Source: Bin80 sp964503085 (lineage in GTDB: Bacteria > Bacteroidota > Rhodothermia > Rhodothermales > Bin80). Taken from it: a stretch of DNA of 64,000 bases. Under the pieces are notes generated by a model that saw nothing but the letters and a program-made list of their open reading frames with translations, was not told where the DNA came from and made no database searches. Both the position numbers and the translations under genes were made by a program. Below are positions 55,220-64,000 of this stretch, piece by piece; the stretch's first letter is position 1; each line of letters begins with the position of its first letter. The stretch lies in contig CAZCYQ010000003.1 in NCBI GenBank assembly GCA_964503085.1, positions 1 through 64,000 on the forward strand, read 5' to 3'.

Positions 55220-56332
55220 ATGAGATATTGTTCCATCCTTTGCCGCGTGGTCGGTGCTGTGCTACTTGGGTCGGTTACAGCAGATGCTTTTGCTCAGGCA
55301 GGACAGTCCGTTCCAGTGAGCGCGGACGAAAATATTGAGGTAAAGCATGTCTGGCGCTTCGCCCAAGAGACAGAATCCCGGTCTCCACTACCTCGTGCGG
55401 TAGATGCTACTTGGGTTGAAAACGCGCGTCTAGGTACGCTTCAGTTGCATGAATGCGCTGCTGCGCTCGTAAGCGCTGACGGTCTGGCGGTAACAAGCGC
55501 AACATGTTTGCGCTCGCTGGAGACTTGGATCCGTCCAGATGACAGTGTCTTTGTAGCCGGTACGTTGTCGGAAGAGCGTAAGTTGTCAGGGTTAACCGCG
55601 CGGCAGCTCGTGGAAATTCGTGAGTTTGCTCGTATTGAGGATGCATCTGAAGATCTGGAGGCCGGAGTTGAAGCAGAGGTGATTGCAGCCGCCGACAGCA
55701 GTACCTTCCGGGAATATATTTGGCGCACATACAGTGATGTGAGGCTCGTTGTGATCCCTCCTGCGGATGTTACAGATTTTGGGAGCGAGGAGGGTGTATA
55801 CCCCAGATATGCGATAAATTTTGCATTGTTCAGGGTTTACGATGGTCAGGCTCAGCCCCTGGAGACCGAGAGCTATTTTGCATGGAATGATCGCAGTCCA
55901 TTTGCCCGAGAGAGGCTTTTCGCCACTGCATTTGACGCGAATGAGCTGTTCACAGTCATGACGCTCCTGAATACGTTCAGCTACAACGGTACGGTCTCAC
56001 CGCCGTATACCACATTGTATGGAATGCTGGACCAGTACTATTCACATGGCGCGACAGGCGCGTGGGAGTTGACGGAAGACTGGTTATCCGGCATCAAAGA
56101 GAACGACTTGGCAACCGCATTGAATTTCTCTGTGGTCGGTCAATGTGCGCAGACGGGTGCAGGACTTATAAATGTGGATATGGAAATTCTCGGCATTGCT
56201 TTTGATAATACGGATACCACGGATGGTACATATTGCGTGGCTATGTCTACTTCCGGGATATTGGCGCTATTGCGCACTGTATTGAAAGCTGAGGGCGTAG
56301 CGGACGAATTGGCTGAACAGGCGCTGCCATAG
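55220..56332 (+). CDS. S46-type pseudopeptidase, catalytic residues lost
   Basis: This 370-residue exported protein (signal peptide VVGAVLLGSVTADAFAQ; ATG 55220 preferred to 55196) is about half the length of an S46 peptidase. It matches the next gene product in the N- and C-terminal parts, but the central helical domain is missing. Catalytic positions are changed: TNHHC becomes TSATC, RYALDVAFLR becomes RYAINFALFR (Asp to Asn), and the GNSGSP Ser position aligns with AQTGAG (Ser to Thr). It is therefore not expected to be active. The stop is 3 bases before the next start, so the two are co-transcribed. A helper or inhibitor role for its partner is inference. Confidence 0.75.
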   Translation: MRYCSILCRVVGAVLLGSVTADAFAQAGQSVPVSADENIEVKHVWRFAQETESRSPLPRAVDATWVENARLGTLQLHECAAALVSADGLAVTSATCLRSLETWIRPDDSVFVAGTLSEERKLSGLTARQLVEIREFARIEDASEDLEAGVEAEVIAAADSSTFREYIWRTYSDVRLVVIPPADVTDFGSEEGVYPRYAINFALFRVYDGQAQPLETESYFAWNDRSPFARERLFATAFDANELFTVMTLLNTFSYNGTVSPPYTTLYGMLDQYYSHGATGAWELTEDWLSGIKENDLATALNFSVVGQCAQTGAGLINVDMEILGIAFDNTDTTDGTYCVAMSTSGILALLRTVLKAEGVADELAEQALP

Positions 56333-56335
56333 AGA

Positions 56336-58561
56336 ATGACGCATAGCCAAAGAAACGGATTGTCAGTGGGGTTGCCGCTTCTTTTGGTGGTACTCGCGGG
56401 CTGTGCTCCTTCTGCTGTGGAAGTTGTGCAGGTGATAGAGCAGCCTCTGGTCGTGGAGGAGGCCCCGCCCCCGGCAGCGGAACCGGTGGAGGAAATTTCC
56501 TTTGAGGTGGACAGGTTTGATGTTGATCTCGGTCGTTTTGATGGAGGCAAAATGTGGACGTTTGATAACCCGCCGGTTGAATGGTTCGCCGAAGAGTATG
56601 GCATAGACGCCGATTCTGCTTGGTTTGCGAAAGCCAGGCTAGGTGCTTTAAGACTCTCATCAGGCTGCTCTGCCAGCTTCGTATCAGATCAGGGATTGAT
56701 CCTGACGAACCACCATTGTGCGCGTGAAAGCATCGCGGATGTGTCTCGCGACGGGGAGAGTTTGCTGGAAGAAGGCTTTCTCGCTAGAACTGGTGCAGAT
56801 GAGCGAATAATACCTGACCTGTATGTTGAGCAGCTCTGGGGAATCACGGACGTTACGAGCCGGGTTCACAGTGCCAGCCGTATCGTACGGGGGGATACTG
56901 AACGTGTCCAGGCCCGCCGCAACAAAGCTTCGGCTATCGAAGAAGAGCTAGGAGAGGCGGCAGCAGTGCGTGATTCCACACTGCGTGTGGAAGTGGTTGA
57001 GCTCTACAGTGGTGAGCGCTATGCCGCTTATACCTATAGGCGCTTCGAAGACGTACGCCTGGTCATGGCTCCAGAGGAGCAAATAGGTTACTTCGGGGGC
57101 GAGAGCGACAACTTCACTTTTCCCCGTTATGCACTAGATGTGGCTTTTTTGCGTGCCTACGACAGAGATGGCAACCCTGCAGTAACCCCGAATCATTTTG
57201 CGTGGAGTACCGAGGGGGCATCAGTTGGCGATGCGGTCTTTCTCGTGGGTAATCCGGGCTCGACCAGCCGGCTTGGCAGTGTATCACAGTTAAATTTTGA
57301 GCGCGATTATGTGTTGCCTCAACAGGTTGCGGCTTTAGAGCGACGGGCAGAATTACTTCGCCCGTTTGCGGGTTCCGCCGGATCGGATACGGCAGATGCG
57401 CTGAATAACATGTGGTTCAATACCAGCAATACGCTTAAGTCGTTTTCGGGAAAGTTGGCGGGCCTGCGCAATGATACGCTGATTGCTCGACGCAGCACAG
57501 CTGAGTATCAGGTCCGGGACGATCTTCTCAGATCGGATTCCCTGTCGGGGCGCTACGGTTCCTTGTTTCAGCAGCTGGATGAACTCCAACTTTCAAAGCG
57601 GGCAGAGGCCGGCCGCATGGCAGGGTTCACATTCTTTGGGACTACTCTTGGGTCAAGGATCCTGCTGCGTGCGCTGTACGGGTACTATTATGCTAATCTG
57701 CAGCGCAGAGGCTTTGTAGATCAGGAAATAATCACAGATGTTCGCAAGGAAGCATTGGCATTGGACGATCTTCCCGCAGAGGTGGATGAGTCGCTGATCA
57801 GGTTGCGGCTTCAGGAGATCCAGGAAGCTCTGGGAGCGCAGGATCCGACAATGCGCAGTCTACTGGGAGAGCTTACGATAGATAGCTTGGCTGCAGATAT
57901 CGTCGCCAATACATCGCTCACGGATTCGGCTGGATTTGCCGAACTTTTGGATGAGGGATTTCTGGGAAGCGAAGATGCGACTGTGCGGGTGATCAGTGCC
58001 TTGGCCCCGTTATACTTCACGGCTCAACAGCAGATGGAAAGTTTTCAGAACCGCGAAGACTTGCTTGTTGCGGAGCTGGCGGCGCTGCGGTTCGCACTCT
58101 ACGGCACGGATGTACCCCCGGACGCATCCTCCTCTTTACGGATATCGGATGGACGTGTAGACGGATATATGTATAATGGAACGCGTGCTCCAGCGTTCAC
58201 GACATTCTATGGGCTATATGACCACTTTCACGCCTATCGTAGCGTCAGTCGGGAGTGGGATCTTCCCGAACGCTGGCGTAATCCTCCCGGGGCATTCGAT
58301 CTCTCGACGCCATTGAGCATGGTCAGTACCAACGATTTAGCCGCGGGTAATTCAGGGTCTCCACTCCTGAACCAGAACCTGGAGGTTGTAGGATTACTTT
58401 ACGACGGTAACATTGAATCCGTGTCCAATGAGTATGTATTCTCCGATCGCGTTGCACGGTCTATTTCGGTGGATGTGCGTGCCATTCTGGAATCACTGCG
58501 CCACATCTACCGGGCTGACCGCTTGGTGCAGGAGGTCCTTGCTGGGCCAGATGAGCTGTAG
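56336..58561 (+). CDS. S46-family dipeptidyl-peptidase lipoprotein
   Basis: The 741-residue protein has a lipoprotein signal with lipobox VVLAGC (Cys23), a proline-rich spacer, and the S46 (DPP7/DPP11-type) fold. The catalytic triad can be placed at His126 or His127 (TNHHC), Asp268 (PRYALDVAF) and Ser673 (GNSGSP). The GGESDNFTFPRY segment and the central helical domain are present, so length and layout are normal. In the YDGNIES segment the position that sets P1 preference is Gly, as in DPP7-type enzymes rather than the Arg of DPP11; this is inference. It removes dipeptides from peptides in the periplasm. It follows the pseudopeptidase gene by 3 bases. Confidence 0.9.
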   Translation: MTHSQRNGLSVGLPLLLVVLAGCAPSAVEVVQVIEQPLVVEEAPPPAAEPVEEISFEVDRFDVDLGRFDGGKMWTFDNPPVEWFAEEYGIDADSAWFAKARLGALRLSSGCSASFVSDQGLILTNHHCARESIADVSRDGESLLEEGFLARTGADERIIPDLYVEQLWGITDVTSRVHSASRIVRGDTERVQARRNKASAIEEELGEAAAVRDSTLRVEVVELYSGERYAAYTYRRFEDVRLVMAPEEQIGYFGGESDNFTFPRYALDVAFLRAYDRDGNPAVTPNHFAWSTEGASVGDAVFLVGNPGSTSRLGSVSQLNFERDYVLPQQVAALERRAELLRPFAGSAGSDTADALNNMWFNTSNTLKSFSGKLAGLRNDTLIARRSTAEYQVRDDLLRSDSLSGRYGSLFQQLDELQLSKRAEAGRMAGFTFFGTTLGSRILLRALYGYYYANLQRRGFVDQEIITDVRKEALALDDLPAEVDESLIRLRLQEIQEALGAQDPTMRSLLGELTIDSLAADIVANTSLTDSAGFAELLDEGFLGSEDATVRVISALAPLYFTAQQQMESFQNREDLLVAELAALRFALYGTDVPPDASSSLRISDGRVDGYMYNGTRAPAFTTFYGLYDHFHAYRSVSREWDLPERWRNPPGAFDLSTPLSMVSTNDLAAGNSGSPLLNQNLEVVGLLYDGNIESVSNEYVFSDRVARSISVDVRAILESLRHIYRADRLVQEVLAGPDEL

Positions 58562-58753
58562 TTAAGTATGTATTCTTCATTGTTACTTTCTGGGAGCGAA
58601 TAGCGGCTGTCCCTGAGTTCCTTGATGAATTATTGTTGAACATGTAATCCCCCGTTGCTATTGTTATCTCGTACCTAATAAGACGGATTGAATATGTTTG
58701 AGACCGTTGCACCAAAACAGATTCAATAACTTGGAGTTGAGTGCAGATAGGAG

Positions 58754-59923
58754 ATGAGCAATGCATCTAATCTTAGTGAAGAGGAACCCCCGAGGCAGCT
58801 GGCATTGGTGCTGACTGGCGGTGGTGCACGATCGGCCTATCAGGCTGGGGTTGTGCATTTCATGCAGGAATTGGTACCGGAAATTACGTTTCCGATCATC
58901 ACTGGAGTTTCTGCTGGGGCGATCAATGCTGCATTCCTTGCAGGGCATCCTGATCCGGGAGGTGCAGAAGCTTTGTTACACTGTTGGCAGAATATCAATC
59001 AGGATAAGGTCTACTTGCCTGAGTCCAGTGTAAGTTTGTTTCGGCGCATTCTGCGGCGTGTACGGCCTGGCAACGCCGTGATTCGTGTGGATGAAGGTGA
59101 GGCACTTCTCAACACACAACCGCTGCGCAGGTATTTGTCCGGCCAGTTACCTGCCGCCCCAGACGGCACATTGCCACAGATTCGTAAGAATCTCGATAGT
59201 GGAAAATTATTATCGGTTTGTATTACAACAACCAGCTTCACCACAGGCCAGTCGGTGAGCTGGGTGCAAGGGCGCGACATCGAAATGTGGCATCGTCCGA
59301 GTCGTATAGCACACAAGACTGAAATCACGCTTGATCATGTGATGGCATCTTCGGCTTTGCCTCTGTTATTTCCTGCGGTAAAGCTTGGCGGAGCATGGCA
59401 CGGGGACGGTGGCATTCGTTTGATTGCTCCACTCGCACCGGCGCTGCACCTGGGAGCAACGGATATCATCTGTATTTCACCTAAATACCCACGCTCCCGG
59501 GAGGAAGCAGGCGAGCCAGCGATTATCGGATATCCGCCCGCAGCGCAGGTAATGGGTATTATGCTGAACGCCATTTTTTTGGATGCTTTTGATCATGATA
59601 TACGAGTGGCCGAGAGGATAACCAAATTGGTCAGACGTACGCCGCATGCCGAACGAAATGGAATGCGTCCGGTCAACATTCTTCTGATTGAGCCATCCAA
59701 GGACATCGGCAGGCTGGCAAGGGGACTGGAGGTTAGGACGAAAGGCGTCCTGCGGTTACTTACACGAGGGCTCGGAAGCGGGGATACCCTGAGTCCAGAC
59801 TGGCTCAGCGTGATGTTGTTTGATCCTGAGTTCATTAGCCGGGTGCTGGAGCTGGGTTACGAAGACGGGAAGCGGCAATCTGCTACCATAGAAACATTTT
59901 TGGAGGAAGCTATTGATGTATAA
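58754..59923 (+). CDS. patatin-like phospholipase
   Basis: The 389-residue protein has the patatin fold: the oxyanion loop GGGARSAYQAG, nucleophile Ser53 in GVSAG, and the Asp in HGDGGIR, which complete the Ser-Asp dyad. It lacks a clear signal peptide and probably acts on membrane lipids from the inner side. The 3' end overlaps the next gene by 11 bases (59913-59923), so the two genes are coupled. The lipid specificity is not readable. Confidence 0.9.
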   Translation: MSNASNLSEEEPPRQLALVLTGGGARSAYQAGVVHFMQELVPEITFPIITGVSAGAINAAFLAGHPDPGGAEALLHCWQNINQDKVYLPESSVSLFRRILRRVRPGNAVIRVDEGEALLNTQPLRRYLSGQLPAAPDGTLPQIRKNLDSGKLLSVCITTTSFTTGQSVSWVQGRDIEMWHRPSRIAHKTEITLDHVMASSALPLLFPAVKLGGAWHGDGGIRLIAPLAPALHLGATDIICISPKYPRSREEAGEPAIIGYPPAAQVMGIMLNAIFLDAFDHDIRVAERITKLVRRTPHAERNGMRPVNILLIEPSKDIGRLARGLEVRTKGVLRLLTRGLGSGDTLSPDWLSVMLFDPEFISRVLELGYEDGKRQSATIETFLEEAIDV

Positions 59924-62294
59924 ATGCAGTATCGGCGGGACGTCGGGGTTGATCATGCTTCTGTGTCTGGCATGTCCACCGGAGATCAAAGCACAGATTC
60001 TACGTGGCCGCGTCGTAGATGCCAGCACCAATGAAACCCTTCCTTCGGCAACGGTGCAAATCGCGGGTACCTACAGAGGAACCATTACAAACCGGGAAGG
60101 GGTCTTCGAAATAGCAGTGGATGATCTGCCAGTTGACCTTGTGGTGCGGTACATCGGCTTCCGAACCGATACGCTTACTGCCCATACTGAAACTCCATTG
60201 GAGTTTCGGTTGCAGCCCGTGGCCATAGAGATGAGGCAGATGGTAGTGACAGATGAAGATCCGGCAGTATCAATCATGCGCGAGGTGATTGAGCGCAAAA
60301 AAGTTTGGCAAAAGATGCTGAGCACATTTGAAGCTCAGGCTTACTCACGTTACACGTTCTCCAATGACTCCGGTATTGTTGCTATTGTAGAATCTGCAGC
60401 TACGGCATGGTGGGACAAGGATCGGGGAACCCGCGAAAAGATAACTGGAACGCGGAGCACGGGCAATGTACCCTTTGGAGATGCAATGCCTGCAGCACTG
60501 ACCGTGTTGAATCTATACAATGACGACGTTGAAATTAGCGGCCATACACTCATTGGTGTCACGCATCCGGATGCACTGGATAAGTACGTTTTCACGTTGG
60601 AAGGGATGCGCAGTGTTGATGACGTACTGATCTACGACATTGACGTCAAGCCAAAGTATAGACAGACCAGTGCATTCGTGGGCACGGTTTCCGTCATGGA
60701 TGGGGTCTTTGCACTAATTGAAGCTAGGTTGCGCCCAGGGCCGGCCTTTTTATTCCCATTTCCGATCCGGAGGTATGAGACCACCTATTTGCAGCAGTTT
60801 TCTAATTACGGTGGAGACATTTGGCTGCCCGTGGATTTGCGATCAAATACCGTTGTTGAAATCTCCTTCGGAGTATTGCTGAGTGTTCCACCTGTTTTCG
60901 TTGATCAGGTGTCTCGCTTCACGGATTACCAGTTGAATATTGCGTTGGCGGACAGCCTGTTTGAGGAAGGTAGATTGTTGCAGGTAGATTCATCAGCTGT
61001 GGCATCTGACGAAGGATTCCAACGTGAGGGGGTTGTGGTTCCGCTTAATCCCGAAGAAACAATAGCCTATGCATCCATAGATAGTATTCACTCGCTCAGG
61101 GAAGCCTACGAGCTGCGCGGATCCTTGGGCCGAGCATTGAACAGGCGCGCCGAAATGGAAGAGCGACGCGCAGCTACGGATGATATTTTCAGCTTTTTTT
61201 CCAATCTTGGGATAAAGCCGCGTTTGTGGTACAACCGGGTGGATGCTCTCCATGGAGGTGTAGGGTACCACAAAGAGTTCTATCGCGAAGAATCCGACCA
61301 AACGTTTGCCATAGAAGTCGGCGCTGGTTTGAGCACTCGGCAAAAAGGAGCTGCGAAGGTTTCGTATGATGGAGCTGTTCGCTGGGAGAAAGATTGGTTC
61401 ATTAGTGTGGGATACCGCGCGGAAAATACTTTCACCTATCAGTCCGCCAACAAAAACAGACTGACTAACAGCAGTTTGATGCTCGGTGGGCAGGAAGATT
61501 ACTTTGACTACTACCGACGGCAGGGAATATCAATCACGGGAGGCTATCAACTGCAAGCGCCTCGGGGCACGATATCGGCTACGTATCTGCATGAAATCCA
61601 TTCAACGTTGACCGGTAACATCAGTTACGACTTGTTAGGCAGGCGTGAACTTCAGCGTCCAAATGTATCGGTTATGGAAGGTGAAATGCGGACACTCACG
61701 ATTGGGCTTAATTTCGGGAGCCCTCCGGCGATACTAATAGATCCATCAAAGTATCTGGGTATCAGTGCTGAATTCTCTATGCCGCAGTCGGATTTTGTTT
61801 TTCGTCGGTACTATCTGAGAGCGGGCGGCCGCGTGAATACATTTTTGCGCAGACGGTTTATACCGGCAACCCTTGATTACGGTATTTCAGTGGGCTTGGC
61901 GTCCGATGGTGGTCGGACTCTGCCGCTGCAGCGTTCGTTTATTGTCGAGGGAAGCACCACGGGTTACCACTGGGATGGTTCGTTGCACACCCTTCGGGGA
62001 CTCCCATATCAAGGCAACGGAATGGCTTTTGGATACTGGGAGCATAACTTTCGTACGCTGCCCTTTGAACTGCTGCGGCTGTCGTCTTTGGTTGATAGGG
62101 GCTACAATGTATCAATCTTTGGTGGGCATTCTATTGTTCGGGGGTCGGGAGTATCGCGGTACCGCTGGCGCCGTCATAATGAGTTAGGGTTATCGCTGAG
62201 CGGAATATTTGGCTTAGCGCGTGTGGATTTTGCCTATCACATTGAGGAAAAGCGTTTCCTTTATCCGACGTTTGGTCTAGCGCGCCTCTTTTAA
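59913..62294 (+). CDS. DUF5686-type protein with carboxypeptidase-like N-terminal domain
   Basis: The 793-residue protein has a signal peptide (LIMLLCLACPPEIKAQ), an N-terminal carboxypeptidase-regulatory-like domain (GRVVDASTNETLPSATVQI, RGTITNREGVFEI), and a long C-terminal part of DUF5686 type with strand-rich, outer-membrane-like sequence ending in LYPTFGLARLF. Such proteins are common in Bacteroidota; an outer-membrane beta-barrel is expected. The ATG at 59913 lies inside the patatin gene end, and 59916 is an equal choice. It is followed by a paralogue in tandem 12 bases on. Confidence 0.8.
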   Translation: MMYKCSIGGTSGLIMLLCLACPPEIKAQILRGRVVDASTNETLPSATVQIAGTYRGTITNREGVFEIAVDDLPVDLVVRYIGFRTDTLTAHTETPLEFRLQPVAIEMRQMVVTDEDPAVSIMREVIERKKVWQKMLSTFEAQAYSRYTFSNDSGIVAIVESAATAWWDKDRGTREKITGTRSTGNVPFGDAMPAALTVLNLYNDDVEISGHTLIGVTHPDALDKYVFTLEGMRSVDDVLIYDIDVKPKYRQTSAFVGTVSVMDGVFALIEARLRPGPAFLFPFPIRRYETTYLQQFSNYGGDIWLPVDLRSNTVVEISFGVLLSVPPVFVDQVSRFTDYQLNIALADSLFEEGRLLQVDSSAVASDEGFQREGVVVPLNPEETIAYASIDSIHSLREAYELRGSLGRALNRRAEMEERRAATDDIFSFFSNLGIKPRLWYNRVDALHGGVGYHKEFYREESDQTFAIEVGAGLSTRQKGAAKVSYDGAVRWEKDWFISVGYRAENTFTYQSANKNRLTNSSLMLGGQEDYFDYYRRQGISITGGYQLQAPRGTISATYLHEIHSTLTGNISYDLLGRRELQRPNVSVMEGEMRTLTIGLNFGSPPAILIDPSKYLGISAEFSMPQSDFVFRRYYLRAGGRVNTFLRRRFIPATLDYGISVGLASDGGRTLPLQRSFIVEGSTTGYHWDGSLHTLRGLPYQGNGMAFGYWEHNFRTLPFELLRLSSLVDRGYNVSIFGGHSIVRGSGVSRYRWRRHNELGLSLSGIFGLARVDFAYHIEEKRFLYPTFGLARLF

Positions 62295-62306
62295 TCGTCG
62301 CAGCAA

Positions 62307-64000
62307 ATGACGGCCAGCTCCCGATGGACAGAGGCGCACTCTGGGCTGTTAAACAGGCGGTCTGCCCAACGGTGGCTTCTAGTTGTTTTGAGCGTTGTTG
62401 TTATCCAGTTGTGTTCGCAGCGGGCATCGGGGCAGGTGCTTGTTACGGGATCGGTGCGAGATTCTGTCACACTATTGCCACTAATTTCGGCACATGTTGT
62501 CCTGGACGGTGCTGCCCAGGGCACGATCACAAATCGGGACGGTGCTTTCGAGATCACGCTTCCTGGTTTGCCAGCCACTTTGATTTTTCGGCATATCGGC
62601 TATAATCCTGTGCAGGTAACGCTGGGGCCGGATGATCCGCGGGTCATTAACGTGAATCTAGAGCCAGCGGCTATCCCTTTGCCTGAAGTACTGGTAACAG
62701 GAGATAATTTGGCCGCTGGTATCATGGAGAGGGTCATTAGCCGTAAGCTCGCCCGTCGAACCCATCTGGAATCCTACGGTGCTCGGATGTATTCCAGGAT
62801 AACGTTGCGACACCGCGAAAGGATCGTCCTGATAAGTGAAGCCGTCCTTGATAGATTTGCGACCAGTCAGGCCGGAACCCGGGACATCATACGCTCAATG
62901 CGTTCTACATCGGATTTTTATGAACAGCTGGGTCTAACCCCGGCGCCTCAGGATTTTTCTTCGGATCACGTGCGGATAAATGGATTGATTTTTTTCGGGC
63001 CCACACATCCAGATGCGCTGGATCACTACAATTTTACGCTCGCGGGGCGTCGTCGCTGGGGTGATCAGCAGCTCTACGATATCTACCTTGCTCCGAAAAA
63101 CAATCAGGAAGCCACACTCATTGGGCGAATTTCTGTGCTGGATAGTGTTTACGCGCTGGCAGAGGTTGATGTGAGGCCTGCTTCTCATGTGGTTTTCTCT
63201 CCTGATACCCGGACTTGGAGGGTAGCTTACCGTCAGAATTTTGCCCCGGCGGATTCATTTTGGTTGCCCATAGACTTTCGTATGGAAGGTCGTATTCATG
63301 TGGAACCGGAGGGCGAGGCGACCAGCCCCGCTATGGTGCAGCAAGTTGCGAGACTTATGAACTATCAGATCAACCAGGCTGTACCCAAGGCGCCATTCAC
63401 GCGTCAAGAGCAGTTACAGGTGGATTCCGTTTCTGTCTTTCGGGATGATCTGTTTTTGATGGGATTGGACATGGTTGCCTTGACGGCTCAGGAATTAGAT
63501 GTGATTGATGAACTGCTTCGTGAAAGACCGCTAACTCTGCGTCAGGCGCTACCGGCTATAGCCTCGGTCCGCGGCGCAGAAATGGAGGCACGTAGCTTTC
63601 ATCTGGGGGATCGCCCCCAGTTTGTTTGGCCACTTATCGGAGGTTTTGCACCATGGCTGCGTTACAATCGAGTGGACGGCACTCTCGTGGGAGTTGGCAA
63701 GGCATTTCCCATAGGAGAGCGTGCAGAACTGGCTGCCCGTATAGGAAAGTCTTTGGGATATGATCACACACGCGTGTCTGTTGCGCTGCGTAATCAACTG
63801 ACCAATGTTCTGGAAACGTCCGTAATACTTGAGCGGGATATGCAACCGCAAAATGGTACATTAATTCACACGGAGGCCACAAATTCGTTGTCAGCCAAGT
63901 TACTGGCCCGGGATTACTTTGACTGGTACTGGGCCACGAGGGTGCGTTTGAACGCAAGTTACGAGGCGCATGGGATCAGGGCGAGGGTTTCCGGGGCGTA
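62307..64000 (+). CDS. DUF5686-type paralogue, partial (runs off the window end)
   Basis: This frame starts at ATG 62307 and stays open to the last base (564 complete codons). A hydrophobic signal segment is present (WLLVVLSVVVIQLC). The N-terminal part contains GTITNRDGAFEI, the same carboxypeptidase-like domain as in the preceding gene, then ERVISRKLARRTHLESYGARMYSR and later LPIDFRMEGRIHVEPEGE. Both lie in the same order as in the paralogue. It is a tandem duplicate of the DUF5686-type gene, cut by the window end. Confidence 0.75.
   Translation, partial: MTASSRWTEAHSGLLNRRSAQRWLLVVLSVVVIQLCSQRASGQVLVTGSVRDSVTLLPLISAHVVLDGAAQGTITNRDGAFEITLPGLPATLIFRHIGYNPVQVTLGPDDPRVINVNLEPAAIPLPEVLVTGDNLAAGIMERVISRKLARRTHLESYGARMYSRITLRHRERIVLISEAVLDRFATSQAGTRDIIRSMRSTSDFYEQLGLTPAPQDFSSDHVRINGLIFFGPTHPDALDHYNFTLAGRRRWGDQQLYDIYLAPKNNQEATLIGRISVLDSVYALAEVDVRPASHVVFSPDTRTWRVAYRQNFAPADSFWLPIDFRMEGRIHVEPEGEATSPAMVQQVARLMNYQINQAVPKAPFTRQEQLQVDSVSVFRDDLFLMGLDMVALTAQELDVIDELLRERPLTLRQALPAIASVRGAEMEARSFHLGDRPQFVWPLIGGFAPWLRYNRVDGTLVGVGKAFPIGERAELAARIGKSLGYDHTRVSVALRNQLTNVLETSVILERDMQPQNGTLIHTEATNSLSAKLLARDYFDWYWATRVRLNASYEAHGIRARVSGA

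Overview
The window reads as chromosomal DNA of a bacterium in the Bacteroidota/Rhodothermota (FCB) group, most like a Rhodothermales-type lineage. This is inferred from gene content, not from a database search. The pointers are two proteins ending in type IX secretion (PNPF-type) sorting domains plus a third orphan one, an S46 peptidase pair, tandem DUF5686 outer-membrane-type proteins with carboxypeptidase-like N-terminal domains, choice-of-anchor-B and FG-GAP propeller proteins, a B12-dependent ribonucleotide reductase, a GlgE/GlgB/GlgX/MalQ alpha-glucan set, and few convincing Shine-Dalgarno sites. No type IX secretion machinery gene lies in the window.

Layout. 0-3 kb: a possible IS21-type end, then a compact operon of a six-cysteine secreted peptide, a six-bladed propeller lipoprotein and a membrane-anchored thioredoxin-like protein. 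3-10 kb: a minus-strand housekeeping block (GT2 glycosyltransferase, gyrB, hflX, BatA/VWA protein). 10-16.6 kb: a second propeller, an FmdB-type zinc ribbon, a beta-lactamase-fold lipoprotein, a 2Fe-2S ferredoxin and a GH5 enzyme carrying a spondin_N domain. 16.8-26.3 kb: an accessory island with a two-gene NTPase/nuclease system (1400-aa NACHT-like protein with a C-terminal PD-(D/E)XK motif, plus an AAA_14-DUF4143 protein), a GC-rich decayed tyrosine recombinase, genes followed by a repeated hairpin, a 453-aa heptad-repeat protein and a relic paralogue of the gene at 45.9 kb. 26.4-32 kb: cca and nrdJ, with DnaA-box-like sites between them. 32.2-37.8 kb: an operon of three secreted propeller-type proteins. 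37.9-45.4 kb: alpha-glucan metabolism (glgE-glgB, glgX, malQ). 45.4-51.7 kb: a GNAT protein, a YaaW-like protein, a DUF6978-DUF1828 pair, a bacterial PH-domain pair and an SDR protein. 51.8-64 kb: an orphan sorting-domain relic, a sorting-domain protein, msrB, tRNA-Leu, an S46 pseudoenzyme/enzyme pair, a patatin and two DUF5686 paralogues, the second cut by the window end.

How the genes work together. The four glycan genes make, trim and recycle branched alpha-glucan. The envelope-facing genes (propellers, S46, DUF5686, sorting-domain proteins, GH5) suggest a surface-active, polymer-degrading lifestyle. The strongest candidates for undescribed biology are the NACHT-nuclease/AAA_14 pair, the hairpin-tagged genes next to a recombinase relic, the Cys-rich peptide/propeller/thioredoxin-like operon, the DUF6978-DUF1828 pair, and the catalytically dead S46 protein encoded just before an intact one.
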